From assembly GCA_964291485.2 (NCBI GenBank), contig OZ220224.1, positions 2,170,001 through 2,234,000 of the forward strand: a stretch of 64,000 nt of DNA. Reading direction: 5' to 3'. The notes beneath the pieces were generated by a model. It saw nothing but the letters and a program-made list of their open reading frames with translations. It was not told the origin of the DNA and made no database searches. This document shows positions 1 through 7,930 of the stretch, piece by piece. The stretch comes from Kistimonas sp964291485 (GTDB lineage: Bacteria > Pseudomonadota > Gammaproteobacteria > Pseudomonadales > Endozoicomonadaceae). A program made the position numbers and the translations under genes. Position 1 is the stretch's first letter. Each line of letters starts with the position of its first letter.

Positions 1-1
1 G

Positions 2-823
2 TTGCCAACCAGTCAGCGAGGGGCACCGGCTTTGCAGGCCCGGGGTGGTAAACGACAGGTGCGCAGCTTTGTGATTCCCCACATTCCCTATGACTCGACC
101 ATTCTGGCCGATGAAGTACGCAATGTGCGTGCTTTCGGGTCCGAGTCTGCGCTTGAAGGTGTGCGAACCGTTGTGAATCAACGCCTCAGCGATATGAATG
201 CCAACCATGAGGTGACGCTGGAGCATCTGCGTTTGGGAGCGCTCAAGGGACTGATACTTGATTCTGATGGCAGCACCGTGATTTACGACCTGTTCCATGA
301 GTTTGGTGTGATCCAGCAGACCCATACCTACAAATTCAGCGATGCTGCCACTGACGTTCGTATCCAGTGCGTCAAACTCCGTCGAAAGGTAGACGACGCC
401 CTTGACGCCCAGCCTTATTCTGGCTTACGGGCCTTTTGTGGAGCGGATTTTTACGATGCGCTGGTCGCTCATGATTACGTCAAGGATGCCTACCACCGCT
501 ACCAGGACAGTGCGCTGCTCAGGAATGATCCGAAAGGGGGCTTTAACTTCGGGGATATTTTCTGGGAGGAATACCGCGGCCAGGTCGATGGCATTCCTTT
601 TATCCCGGCCAATGAAGCCTATGTGATCCCGGAGGGGACGGGCATCTTTCGTACCTGGTTTGCCCCGGCGGACTTTGTTGAAACGGTCAACACTATCGGG
701 CTGCCGCGCTATGCCAAGCAACGGGTCATGGACTTCGATAAGGGCGTACAGATTCACACCCAGTCCAACCCGCTGCCTATTTGCCTCAAGCCCCGGGCGG
801 TGATTCGCTGCAAGATGTCATGA
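2..823 (+). CDS. Phage major capsid protein E (5' partial)
   Basis: This is the main shell protein of the phage head, related to the lambda gpE family. The segment with VIPHIPYDSTI and later DVRNVRAFG-like text, then the stretch ending in HEFGV, matches the usual order of the family. About 270 residues are visible against roughly 340 for typical members, and the frame is open at the left edge, so the true start probably lies outside the window. The TTG at position 2 is only the first possible start seen. It is followed in order by connector, gpZ-like, terminator and tube genes, which supports a head-to-tail module. It ends 6 bp into a gene on the opposite strand. Confidence 0.85.
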   Translation: MPTSQRGAPALQARGGKRQVRSFVIPHIPYDSTILADEVRNVRAFGSESALEGVRTVVNQRLSDMNANHEVTLEHLRLGALKGLILDSDGSTVIYDLFHEFGVIQQTHTYKFSDAATDVRIQCVKLRRKVDDALDAQPYSGLRAFCGADFYDALVAHDYVKDAYHRYQDSALLRNDPKGGFNFGDIFWEEYRGQVDGIPFIPANEAYVIPEGTGIFRTWFAPADFVETVNTIGLPRYAKQRVMDFDKGVQIHTQSNPLPICLKPRAVIRCKMS

Positions 824-1075
824 GGAAGGAGCAGGTTCCAGTCGCCAGGGATCGTTTTCTGTTTTGCGCGAAGCCATCCACCCCTCTGGCAGGGTATCAA
901 TGCCCATCATGAAAGGATCGCGGGCAATGATCTGGGCACTGTCGGTTATGACTGCGTTATCAACGGTGAGTGGCGTGGCGCCGGACATCTCAAGGTAGCC
1001 ATCATCGGTATTGTGGCGAATAAGCAGTACCGCTTCTGTGCCATCAATGATGGGTTGTGTGGTCTTGATGTTCAT
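818..1075 (-). CDS. Small soluble hypothetical protein, antisense within the phage head module
   Basis: This gene of about 85 residues faces the capsid gene and overlaps its last 6 bp. I chose the ATG at 1075 over one at 1096 because an AGGGA motif lies just upstream of it. The C-terminus carries DTLPEGWMASRKTENDPW. From memory this LPxGWxAxR...W ending recurs in small soluble bacterial proteins with a preceding DP-rich helix, some of them immunity-like, but I cannot assign a family with certainty. Opposite orientation inside an otherwise one-direction late phage operon suggests a cargo (moron) gene. The reading frame is intact and protein-like. Confidence 0.5.
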   Translation of the reverse strand: MNIKTTQPIIDGTEAVLLIRHNTDDGYLEMSGATPLTVDNAVITDSAQIIARDPFMMGIDTLPEGWMASRKTENDPWRLEPAPSS

Positions 1076-1120
1076 GCCATCCCTGCCAAGGTTCATGGTT
1101 TTATTTAAGGGTATCCCAAG

Positions 1121-1420
1121 ATGACAGATTCCTTCAACGCGATGACGAGTACCGTGTTACAGGCATTTGGTGACAGCTTGTTGCTAAGACGTGAAGGCAT
1201 GGCTGATCATGCCATCACCGGTATTCTCAAGCACGGCGTACAGGCGGTCGGGCCGGTGGATGCCGTTATGCAGTCAATGACCACGCTCACCATTGACCGC
1301 TCGCTGGTGTTACGGCGGGGAGATGTCATTAGTAAAGAGACAGAGTTCTGGACGGTTGATCGCAGGCTGAAGGATGACGGCTACATGACCACCTGGAACC
1401 TTCATGCAGCTGACCATTGA
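1121..1420 (+). CDS. Phage head-tail joining protein (gpFII-like)
   Basis: A 99-residue protein between the capsid gene and a minor tail protein Z gene, the place and size of lambda FII-type connector proteins that complete the head-tail joint. The sequence has the expected small beta-rich pattern: an N-terminal helix, a central FGDSLLLRREG strand pair and a closing RRGDVISKETEFWTVD segment. There is no catalytic motif. Its end overlaps the start of the next gene by 17 bp, showing translational coupling. The function rests on position and general similarity, so it is less certain than its neighbours. Confidence 0.6.
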   Translation: MTDSFNAMTSTVLQAFGDSLLLRREGMADHAITGILKHGVQAVGPVDAVMQSMTTLTIDRSLVLRRGDVISKETEFWTVDRRLKDDGYMTTWNLHAADH

Positions 1421-2003
1421 GCTGGATGAAACCCTGCACCGGTTGACGGCAGAACTCAATGATTCGCCGGAGAAGGTCAACCACGCCATCCGACGAGCCA
1501 TGACCAAACTCTCACGCTTTGCCGAGCGGCAGGTGTTGCGTGAACTCAGTCGTCGGGTTTCTGTGAGCCAGGCATTGCTCAACAACCTCGGTCGGGTGAA
1601 AGTCACGCTGGAACCGCCGGGCCGGCGTGGCAATGACGGCTATCAGGTGGTGATCTGGGTGGGGCTCTCCGCTATTCCTGCCCATTACCTGGGTTATCCA
1701 CGACAAACCCGATCAGGCGTCAGAGTCGGTCGCCGATTCTGGCAGGGTGGGTTCTTGATGCAGCCGGTCAACAGTAGCCATGCGATGGTGTTCAAACGGG
1801 TACCCCACTGGCAGCACCGAAAGCAGCTGTCCCAACGTTCCGGCAAGGTGATGTGGATGGGGCTCCCGATTGAGAAACAGGCGTTGTCTGTTTATGAGCA
1901 GGCCGGTGATCTGTTGTCCGCATTGGAATCCCGCTTGCTTGAACGATTCACGACGTTGCTTCAGCAGGAGCTCAACTTTGCGTTCAATATTGAGGGCAGC
2001 TGA
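1404..2003 (+). CDS. Prophage minor tail protein Z (gpZ-like)
   Basis: A 199-residue protein of the GPZ minor tail family, which acts late in tail completion. Features seen are an N-terminal helical region rich in basic residues (about 25-65, with the HAIRRAMTKLSRFAERQ segment), a central strand with VVIWVGLSAIPAHYLG, and the SGVRVGRRFW segment that often follows in this family. The ATG lies inside the end of the connector gene, and its stop overlaps the ATG of the next gene in a TGATG arrangement, typical of a phage late operon. Confidence 0.8.
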   Translation: MQLTIELDETLHRLTAELNDSPEKVNHAIRRAMTKLSRFAERQVLRELSRRVSVSQALLNNLGRVKVTLEPPGRRGNDGYQVVIWVGLSAIPAHYLGYPRQTRSGVRVGRRFWQGGFLMQPVNSSHAMVFKRVPHWQHRKQLSQRSGKVMWMGLPIEKQALSVYEQAGDLLSALESRLLERFTTLLQQELNFAFNIEGS

Positions 2004-2416
2004 TGGATGAGTCTATTCCTGAAAGCCGGATTCTGGCAGCGTTGATTGCCCAGCTGGAATCCGTTTGCTCCAACGTAAAAATCGGCTATCCCGCCACCGG
2101 TCTTGAAGATGACTTGGAAGTGCCGGCCATACTGGTGCAGCTGGAATCGCTGACTGAACTCAATCGCCGCGGTCAACGCGGGCTTTACCAGCTGCAGTTT
2201 CTCATCAGTCTGGCGGTTCGCACCAGTGATGCTTCCACTGAATCACTGCTGCAGCTCAGCCGACAGATCCGTCAGGCAATGGTGCCAGGTACACGACTTT
2301 GCCCGGACACCCGTAAGCTGCAGCTGACCGAAACACAGTTTGATATCGCTCCCGCCCATGGACGCCTGTCGTTTGCGGACATGAATCTGCAGGTGGATAC
2401 CGTTCTCTCGCCCTGA
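2003..2416 (+). CDS. Tail terminator / tail completion protein (gpU-like)
   Basis: A 137-residue protein between gpZ and the tail tube gene. Tail terminators cap the growing tube and prepare it to join the head. The visible fold pattern fits: an N-terminal helix (ESRILAALIAQLESVC), then alternating strands ending in FADMNLQVDTV. Overlap with the upstream gene by the TGATG motif indicates coupled translation. No unique motif is present; the call depends on position, length and the strand pattern. Confidence 0.6.
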   Translation: MDESIPESRILAALIAQLESVCSNVKIGYPATGLEDDLEVPAILVQLESLTELNRRGQRGLYQLQFLISLAVRTSDASTESLLQLSRQIRQAMVPGTRLCPDTRKLQLTETQFDIAPAHGRLSFADMNLQVDTVLSP

Positions 2417-2452
2417 TTACTCCCGAGTAGAAATCCAGCAAAGGACACGCTT

Positions 2453-3196
2453 ATGTCACAGGTTGACCGCAGTTTTATTGGCGCCGGCAGTATCCATATC
2501 CAGCCATACGACCAGTCAGCACCGTTATTACCGGTGGGCAATGTCAGTGAGTTTACCTTCAGCTTTGAGGAGGAAAAGAAGGAGCTGAAAAACTATCTCG
2601 GCGGTGGCGGCAACCGCAATGTGGTCTCACGTATCTCAGGGATTACCGGTTCCATCACTGCTCATGATTTCACGGCACAGAACATCGCCCTGGCCCTGCG
2701 TGCTTCGGTCAGTGAGATTGGCGCGGGCGCAGTGACTGATGAACCCCATGCCAGTCACGGTATCGCCGATGAACTGATTCCTTTCGATAAGTTGCCAGAC
2801 TTAAGTCAGGCGATCACGGTTAACGACAGCATTTCAAATCCCCTGACCGAAAATGTGGACTATGAACTGACCAAATCCGGTGTTCGGGTGCTGGATGGTG
2901 GGGCCATCAATGACCAGGGCATTACCGTTTCCTATACGCCGCTGGTCGCTAATGCGGTACAGGCGCTCGTGGAGTCAGGTAAGGAGTTTGCGCTCTTTAT
3001 GGAAGGACTCAACGATGCCCAGGAAGGTTTGCCATTCAGTATCCGGGTGCATCGGGTGAAATTCTCACCGGTTCAGAACCTGGGCTTTATTTCGGAAGAC
3101 TTTGCCAGTATTCCGTTGGCCATGGATATCCTGGCCGACCCGACCATTAGCGGCGCCGGCCTGAGTCCGTTTATGCGGCTGGATCTGGCGCAATAA
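2453..3196 (+). CDS. Phage tail tube protein
   Basis: A 247-residue structural protein that would polymerise into the hollow tail tube. It begins SQVDRSFIGAG, has an early NYLGGGGNRN loop and a GITGSITAHDF strand pair, and lies directly before the tape measure gene. A middle segment around residues 125-165 looks like an inserted beta domain. The start follows a purine-rich site (AGCAAAGGAC) 8 bp upstream. The stop is separated by only one base from the tape measure ATG, so no separate tail-chaperone gene (lambda G/GT type) fits between them. Confidence 0.75.
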   Translation: MSQVDRSFIGAGSIHIQPYDQSAPLLPVGNVSEFTFSFEEEKKELKNYLGGGGNRNVVSRISGITGSITAHDFTAQNIALALRASVSEIGAGAVTDEPHASHGIADELIPFDKLPDLSQAITVNDSISNPLTENVDYELTKSGVRVLDGGAINDQGITVSYTPLVANAVQALVESGKEFALFMEGLNDAQEGLPFSIRVHRVKFSPVQNLGFISEDFASIPLAMDILADPTISGAGLSPFMRLDLAQ

Positions 3197-3197
3197 T

Positions 3198-6185
3198 ATG
3201 GTGAGCCTGCGCGACTCGGCCATCCGGCTCACCCTCAAGGCCCGGGACCTGCTCTCGGGAGTGATCCGCAAATCCGCAGACTCACTGGGCGAGCTGGATG
3301 CGCGTGCCCGTGATCTCAAGACGGAACTGAAAGCATTAGAGCGTCAGGATCGTTTGCTGACGGCGTTTCGCAAACAGGTCACCACGGTACGGGACAGTAA
3401 CCGGGCCTATCGGGAAGCGCAAAACCGTGTCGTGGAACTGGCCCGTGCCTACAGCAAGACAGCACAGCCTTCCAATCGCCTGCAACAGCAGCTGGCCTCC
3501 GCCCGTAAAACCGTCAGCGCGCTTAATGATCAGTACGGACAGCAACGGAACAAGCTGGCTGAACTGCGTCGCTCCCTTGAGAAACAGGGTCTCTCGAATC
3601 GCAACCTGACCGGCCAGCAGGCATCACTGCAACAAAAGCTCAAGACGACAGCTGAGGCTTATCAGTCGGTTTCCCGCAAGGCTCGCACCACCCGTGAGAC
3701 ACTGCGTCGCAACCGGTTTCGACAAACGGCAGCAGACGCGGACAATGCCCGGCAAAGTATTCATCGCCTGTCGGGTTCCTTCCTGCGGCTGGTCACAGCG
3801 GCCTCAGGTTTGTACCTCCTCAAGCGATCACTGACCGGTATCCTGGAAACAGGGGATCGCTTTGAACGCCTGCGTATCCAGCTCAACGCCATCATGGGCT
3901 CCATTGAGGCAGGGGGCGAGGCGACTATCTGGATTCGTGAGTTCACCCGCAACACGCCGCTGCAACTGCAACAGGTCACCGAAGCCTTTGTCACGCTGAA
4001 GAACTTTGGCCTGGATCCCATGGACGGCACCCTGCAGGCCCTGGTTGATGTGAACAGCAAGCTGGGGGGAAGCTATGAACGGCTGCAGCGTATCAGTCTG
4101 GCGCTGGGACAGGCCTGGGGTAAACAAAAACTTCAGGGAGAGGAACTTCGGCAGTTGATTGAGGCCGGTGTCCCCGTGTGGGAGCTGCTGGCCAATGTCA
4201 CAGGGCGTAATGTCACCGAGCTGCGTAAGCTCTCCGAACAGGGCAAGTTGGGCACCGATGTCATTCGGGGCTTGATTACTGAAATTGGCCGGTCGTCGTC
4301 AGGAGCGGCGGCTGCCAATATGCAACTGCTGTCCGGTTATGTTTCCAACCTCAAGGATCGCTGGGAGGAGTTCAAAAACGCTGTCGCCGAGAGTGGCTGG
4401 TTGGATTATGTGAACTCGGCCCTCGCCACACTGAGCAGTAAACTGGATACGCTGGACAAGGATGGCAGGCTGCAGGCACTTGCCAAAGCCATCTCAGACA
4501 GTTTTATCGCCATGGCAGAAGGCATTCGAGGGGCTTTTGAAGGTATTACTCTGGATGATTTTGTTGAGCGGGTACGACAGGGTTTTACCCGCATAGCCGA
4601 ACAGGCCAGCGGAATTGTTGGCGCCTTTCGTATTATCGGCAATACCATCAGCGTTTTCTTCAACAGTTTTACCCTGGTGGTGAAGGGCGCCGCGACCTTT
4701 ATTAGCGGTGCTTTGGCGCAGATAACTCAGGGCGTGGCCGATGTACTGGAGGTCTTTGACGCCGATGAGCTGGCTCAGAAAACCCGTCACTTCAGTGAGG
4801 CCACCCGCGAGGTGATGTCGGGGTTTGCCCGGGAAACCGCAGAAGACGCCAAACAGATCCGCACAAGCCTCGATAACATGGCTTCAGCCTTTACCGGCAG
4901 CCAGCGCCAGATACAGCAAGCTGCTAAAAAGACGGCGACGACCGTCAAATCAACAAACGACAATATCCAGCAGAGTAACGAACAAACCGCTGAATCCACG
5001 TCCAACCTGTACAGTGATATGCAGTCTGCACTGGATGCCATTGATGCGTCAGAAACCAGTGCCGAACTGGCGGATATCGGTGTCATCCTTGCGCGATCCT
5101 ATAACGAACAGAAACTCTCCGCTGAGGACTACCAGAGCGCGGCTGAAAAACTCAAGGACAAGCTAAAAGCGCTCAAAGAGGCTGCCAAAGAGACGTCTTC
5201 CGGTTTCAAATCCATCAAAAGCGACGGCGGAGACGCATTCGCAGGGATTACCCAAAGTGCTGGTGACGCGCAATCCATCACCGGCATGATGGCCAATCAT
5301 ATCAACGGCATTACCACTGAACTCCATGCGATGAGCCCGGCGGCAGAGGCCGCCTTTCAGGCAATCAATGCCGGCAACAACAGTGATGCCATTCGTAACA
5401 CAGGGGATGAAATAGCAATCCTCAGGGAGCAGCTTGGTAAGGCACAGCAAAAGGCTCAGGCGCTCAGTCAGTCCATGGGGCATCTGGAAGCCACCGGCAT
5501 CAGTGACTGGTTCAAGGAGACGGCAATTGCAGCAGAAGTCACCAAGGCCAAATTCCTGGAGCAGAAAATAACCTTTGAAGAGTTGATGCAGGCATGGCGA
5601 AACGGTGAACTGACAGCCCAGTCCTTTACCCGTCAGGCATCTTCCATGGGTAACAGTCTGAACCTGCTCAACGAGGCAGACCTTGGTGCGCTGAACAGTG
5701 CGCTTGCCCAGGCCAAACAACAGATGGATGCTCTCAACGACAGCACCCGCAATACCCTGGAAAGCCTGCAGAATGAACTTGATCAGCTGCGAGGGAATAC
5801 GGGGGCGGTTGAGAAACGGAACTTTGAACAGCGTAACCGTGAACTGGAGGCGGAACTCAACGATGCCCGGCAGAAGGGCGATGCTGAGTCCATCAATAAT
5901 CTGGAAAAATCCCTGCGGCTTAACCGACAGGTCTATAACGAAAAACGTCGTCAACTCAGCGATGAGAAGAACAAGGAGCGGCGGCGTGAGCAGGAACAAA
6001 GCCCGTCGATCTCACAGCCTCCATTGATACCCGCCAGACCGCCGCAACAGGCCAATACCAACACGACACCTGAAAAGATCATTCGTCTGGAGTATCCCGG
6101 CGGACAGGTCGACGTCGGCATTCGTGACAGCGATGAAATGAAGCTCCTCAAGGCGCTGGAAACTGCCGGCATGAGATCTATCTGA
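3198..6185 (+). CDS. Phage tail tape measure protein
   Basis: A 995-residue protein that sets tail length and travels through the tube during DNA ejection. Residues 15-170 are charged and heptad-rich (coiled coil). Residues about 220-400 contain the tape-measure domain, including FTRNTPLQLQQVTEAF, LGGSYERLQRISLALGQAWG and LRQLIEAGVPVWELL. A hydrophobic stretch at about 480-540 and further coiled coil at about 830-930 follow, with a Pro/Gln-rich tail. By the usual rule of about 1.5 angstroms per residue, this length implies a tail of about 150 nm. It is translationally coupled to both neighbours. Confidence 0.92.
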   Translation: MVSLRDSAIRLTLKARDLLSGVIRKSADSLGELDARARDLKTELKALERQDRLLTAFRKQVTTVRDSNRAYREAQNRVVELARAYSKTAQPSNRLQQQLASARKTVSALNDQYGQQRNKLAELRRSLEKQGLSNRNLTGQQASLQQKLKTTAEAYQSVSRKARTTRETLRRNRFRQTAADADNARQSIHRLSGSFLRLVTAASGLYLLKRSLTGILETGDRFERLRIQLNAIMGSIEAGGEATIWIREFTRNTPLQLQQVTEAFVTLKNFGLDPMDGTLQALVDVNSKLGGSYERLQRISLALGQAWGKQKLQGEELRQLIEAGVPVWELLANVTGRNVTELRKLSEQGKLGTDVIRGLITEIGRSSSGAAAANMQLLSGYVSNLKDRWEEFKNAVAESGWLDYVNSALATLSSKLDTLDKDGRLQALAKAISDSFIAMAEGIRGAFEGITLDDFVERVRQGFTRIAEQASGIVGAFRIIGNTISVFFNSFTLVVKGAATFISGALAQITQGVADVLEVFDADELAQKTRHFSEATREVMSGFARETAEDAKQIRTSLDNMASAFTGSQRQIQQAAKKTATTVKSTNDNIQQSNEQTAESTSNLYSDMQSALDAIDASETSAELADIGVILARSYNEQKLSAEDYQSAAEKLKDKLKALKEAAKETSSGFKSIKSDGGDAFAGITQSAGDAQSITGMMANHINGITTELHAMSPAAEAAFQAINAGNNSDAIRNTGDEIAILREQLGKAQQKAQALSQSMGHLEATGISDWFKETAIAAEVTKAKFLEQKITFEELMQAWRNGELTAQSFTRQASSMGNSLNLLNEADLGALNSALAQAKQQMDALNDSTRNTLESLQNELDQLRGNTGAVEKRNFEQRNRELEAELNDARQKGDAESINNLEKSLRLNRQVYNEKRRQLSDEKNKERRREQEQSPSISQPPLIPARPPQQANTNTTPEKIIRLEYPGGQVDVGIRDSDEMKLLKALETAGMRSI

Positions 6186-6568
6186 TGACGCTGGATGATA
6201 TCGAACTGCCGGACGATCTCCTCTGGGTAAATGAGTACCAGTGGCAGCCTGTCGCACAGGAAACCGAGCGCACCCTGACCGGCGCCTTGCTGGTGCAGGA
6301 ACAGGCGAAGTTGTATGGGCGGGAGATTGAGCTCGCCGGAGAACAGTCGGGTTGGGTGAGCCGCGCGACTGTAGATGCTTTGAAAGGCATGGAGGCAATC
6401 CCCGGGAAGGTCATGACGCTTACCTTGCCTGATAGTAGAACCTTTGAAGTGATATTCGATCGGAGTAATGGAGCCGCAGTTAAAGCAGAGCAACTTTTAC
6501 CGAGTGCTTACCCGGATGCCGGGTATATCTACACACTGACGTTACGTCTGATGACTGTGGCATCATGA
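6185..6568 (+). CDS. Conserved-looking phage tail protein, function unknown
   Basis: A 127-residue protein whose ATG overlaps the tape measure stop. It has a short acidic N-terminus (DDIELPDDLLWVNEYQWQPVAQ), a helical middle and a beta-rich end (SRTFEVIFDRSNG, YIYTLTLRLMTV). Position directly after the tape measure suggests a distal-tail role. No family could be named from the sequence alone. The typical late-operon coupling ends here: the next 1.8 kb carries only small or broken genes. Confidence 0.6.
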   Translation: MTLDDIELPDDLLWVNEYQWQPVAQETERTLTGALLVQEQAKLYGREIELAGEQSGWVSRATVDALKGMEAIPGKVMTLTLPDSRTFEVIFDRSNGAAVKAEQLLPSAYPDAGYIYTLTLRLMTVAS

Positions 6569-6598
6569 TCCGAAGTATGAAGTATCGGAATATGTTTT

Positions 6599-6889
6599 AT
6601 GACGTCGCAGTTCTCTGATCACTGTATTCTGGGTGAGGATACCTACACCATTGTTCAGAAAGAGGGTGGGGATCTGTTTGATCCTAAAGATCATGGAATC
6701 AGGCCCTTTAGCTTTGCTACCTGCTGTTGGCGTGGATAAACGAGCTGTTACGCAGTAGTTGATGATCAGTTAGTGCTGGATAGGGCCTCAATTGGTGTCA
6801 GTGAACCACCGCCAGCTCTCCATGGAGTGTTGCCCGCGACTGTAGAGGATGGGGAACTTTTTGTATTTAACAAATATTACTTACAGTAA
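6599..6889 (+). pseudogene. N-terminal half of a broken gene with an in-frame stop
   Basis: Reading from the ATG at 6599 gives 46 codons ending at a TAA (6737-6739), then the same frame continues for 49 more codons to 6889. The joined text fits one family: it starts MTSQFSDHCILGEDTY, has GGDLFDPKDHGIRP and a CCWRG motif directly before the stop, and goes on with CYAVVDDQLVLDRASIGV. In related proteins as I recall them a Tyr follows WRG, so the TAA looks like a single Tyr-to-stop change. The matching C-terminal half seems to lie at 7906-8274. The family has no function known to me. Confidence 0.6.
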
Positions 6890-7014
6890 ATGGCAATTGC
6901 TTCTGGCGTTTATAGCGATAGATCAGCGGCAGCCTTATGGCCACCGCTTTCTTTGGTTTTTCGACTCTAGTCATCAGATCGTGATCTGTGACGATTGACA
7001 ATGAATCCATTTTT

Positions 7015-7040
7015 CGTTCTGCTGGCTCGCCAGCAGAACG
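7015..7040. repeat. Perfect 12-bp inverted repeat (hairpin)
   Basis: CGTTCTGCTGGC, two bases, then its exact complement. It lies just past the stop of the minus-strand small gene at 7051-7245. A T-run precedes it on the plus strand, but neither side has a U-tract in the right place for a standard terminator. It may protect a transcript end or be a recombination scar. Confidence 0.7.
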
Positions 7041-7050
7041 CCTGATAAAT

Positions 7051-7245
7051 TTAGTGACGAACCCTTCTTCGATAATAACGAAATATTCGCAGTAGGATGG
7101 TTAACACTGTTAGCCATCCTCCCGTCGGATCAATAATGATGACACCGAGCTGCTCAAGGATTATCGAAACAACCTCATCTTTGATGAGGTCTAGGACTAC
7201 ACCTTTAACCAGGCGACAAATAGATTTCTTGGTAAATAGGGACAT
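7051..7245 (-). CDS. Small hydrophobic peptide, possible membrane toxin-like or phage-associated peptide
   Basis: A 64-residue peptide with a basic N-terminus (MSLFTKKSICRLVKG), two hydrophobic stretches (VVSIILEQLGVIII and WLTVLTILLRIF) and a very basic end (RYYRRRVRH). The ATG has a good TAGGAGC ribosome site 5-6 bases upstream, which argues that it is a real gene despite its size. A second short ORF starts upstream and overlaps its start (7205-7327). Such overlap between a short ORF and a hydrophobic peptide gene occurs in some type I toxin genes, but no named family is recognised. A passive membrane peptide or phage lysis-related product is equally possible. Confidence 0.5.
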   Translation of the reverse strand: MSLFTKKSICRLVKGVVLDLIKDEVVSIILEQLGVIIIDPTGGWLTVLTILLRIFRYYRRRVRH

Positions 7246-7327
7246 TTCGTGCTCCTAAATTGGAGCAAGTAGCAGCATGTCCCTTAACAATCATCACTAG
7301 ATCTCGAAGGTGTATAGCCATAAGCAT
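7205..7327 (-). CDS. Short upstream ORF overlapping the hydrophobic peptide gene
   Basis: A 40-codon ORF starting at 7327 (alternative ATG at 7321) with a strong GAGGAG site upstream, ending 41 nt inside the following gene in another frame. The peptide (MLMAIHLRDLVMIVKGHAAT...) has no recognised domain. Its value may be translational coupling: ribosomes that translate it would pass over the start region of the next gene. It could also be spurious. Confidence 0.35.
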   Translation of the reverse strand: MLMAIHLRDLVMIVKGHAATCSNLGARNVPIYQEIYLSPG

Positions 7328-7405
7328 TTCTCCTCATATATAGGTGGATCGCGTAGGTTCTTCGTTTTCATAGAATTTATGTCCTATGAGCAGAGAGCTA
7401 ATCTC

Positions 7406-7534
7406 CTTAACAGGTTGATGTGTGTGATTTTTGGTCACAAATCTAACTTGTTAAGAGACAGACTACTCTTGCAGGGTTAGCGTCCGCCAACACCCATGTT
7501 GGACGGCTCGCAGTTCGCAAAAAATTTGCGAGCC
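7406..7534. other. Cluster of three RNA-like hairpins in a gene-poor stretch
   Basis: Within 130 bp there are three consecutive inverted repeats. The first has arms CTTAACAGGTT (7406-7416) and AACTTGTTAAG (7445-7455), with an inner TGTGA/TCACA pair. The second is CCAACA/TGTTGG (7487-7502). The third is GGCTCGCA/TGCGAGCC (7505-7534). No convincing protein gene covers this part, so a structured RNA or the relic of one is possible. The surrounding 7328-7757 stretch shows nothing else that I can support. Confidence 0.35.
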
Positions 7535-7757
7535 GAGATGCTACATTCGTAGCCACATAAGAACAACAGTTGACGTGTATGTAATGTTTGCGAGTCAATA
7601 CTTTGGGTGGGGTTATCAATCGTAAACGCAGATAATGCAATAAAGTATCAGAGCATCGTATATGTTGCACCGGTAGCAGGCGTACACTTCATTATTGTGT
7701 ATTTGATAAACCGTAAAAAACGGCTTTACGACGGGGAAACAGAGTACCTTTAGGCTC

Positions 7758-7930
7758 TCAATGCAAATTACAGGAGCGCACTACATAGTCGTTACGATTA
7801 CCCTGAATCTTTGAAACCACCCTCTCCCTCTCGCACTCCCATTCTTCAGCTTTAAATTGCTTACTCCACACATCCATTAGCTGACGTTGTGCCTTGGATA
7901 ACTGTAAGCCGTATTTCGGACATAAATACA
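7758..7930 (-). pseudogene. endA: C-terminal fragment of endonuclease I (EndA family)
   Basis: The minus strand encodes about 55 codons ending at a TGA (7758-7760) that match the C-terminal end of EndA-type periplasmic nucleases. The text has YGLQLSKAQRQLMDVW, then AEEWECERERVVSKIQGNRN and DYVVRSC. The WECER...I..QGNxN..V..C pattern and its spacing agree with E. coli EndA. The His-Me finger catalytic half is missing: the homology stops near 7930, where the DNA is shared with the plus-strand fragment at 7906-8274. It is a truncated relic with no nuclease activity expected. Confidence 0.7.

Noticed and set aside
7443..7670. Minus-strand 75-codon ORF in the hairpin zone
   Set aside because: Composition is not protein-like, it crosses the hairpin cluster, and no ribosome site precedes it.
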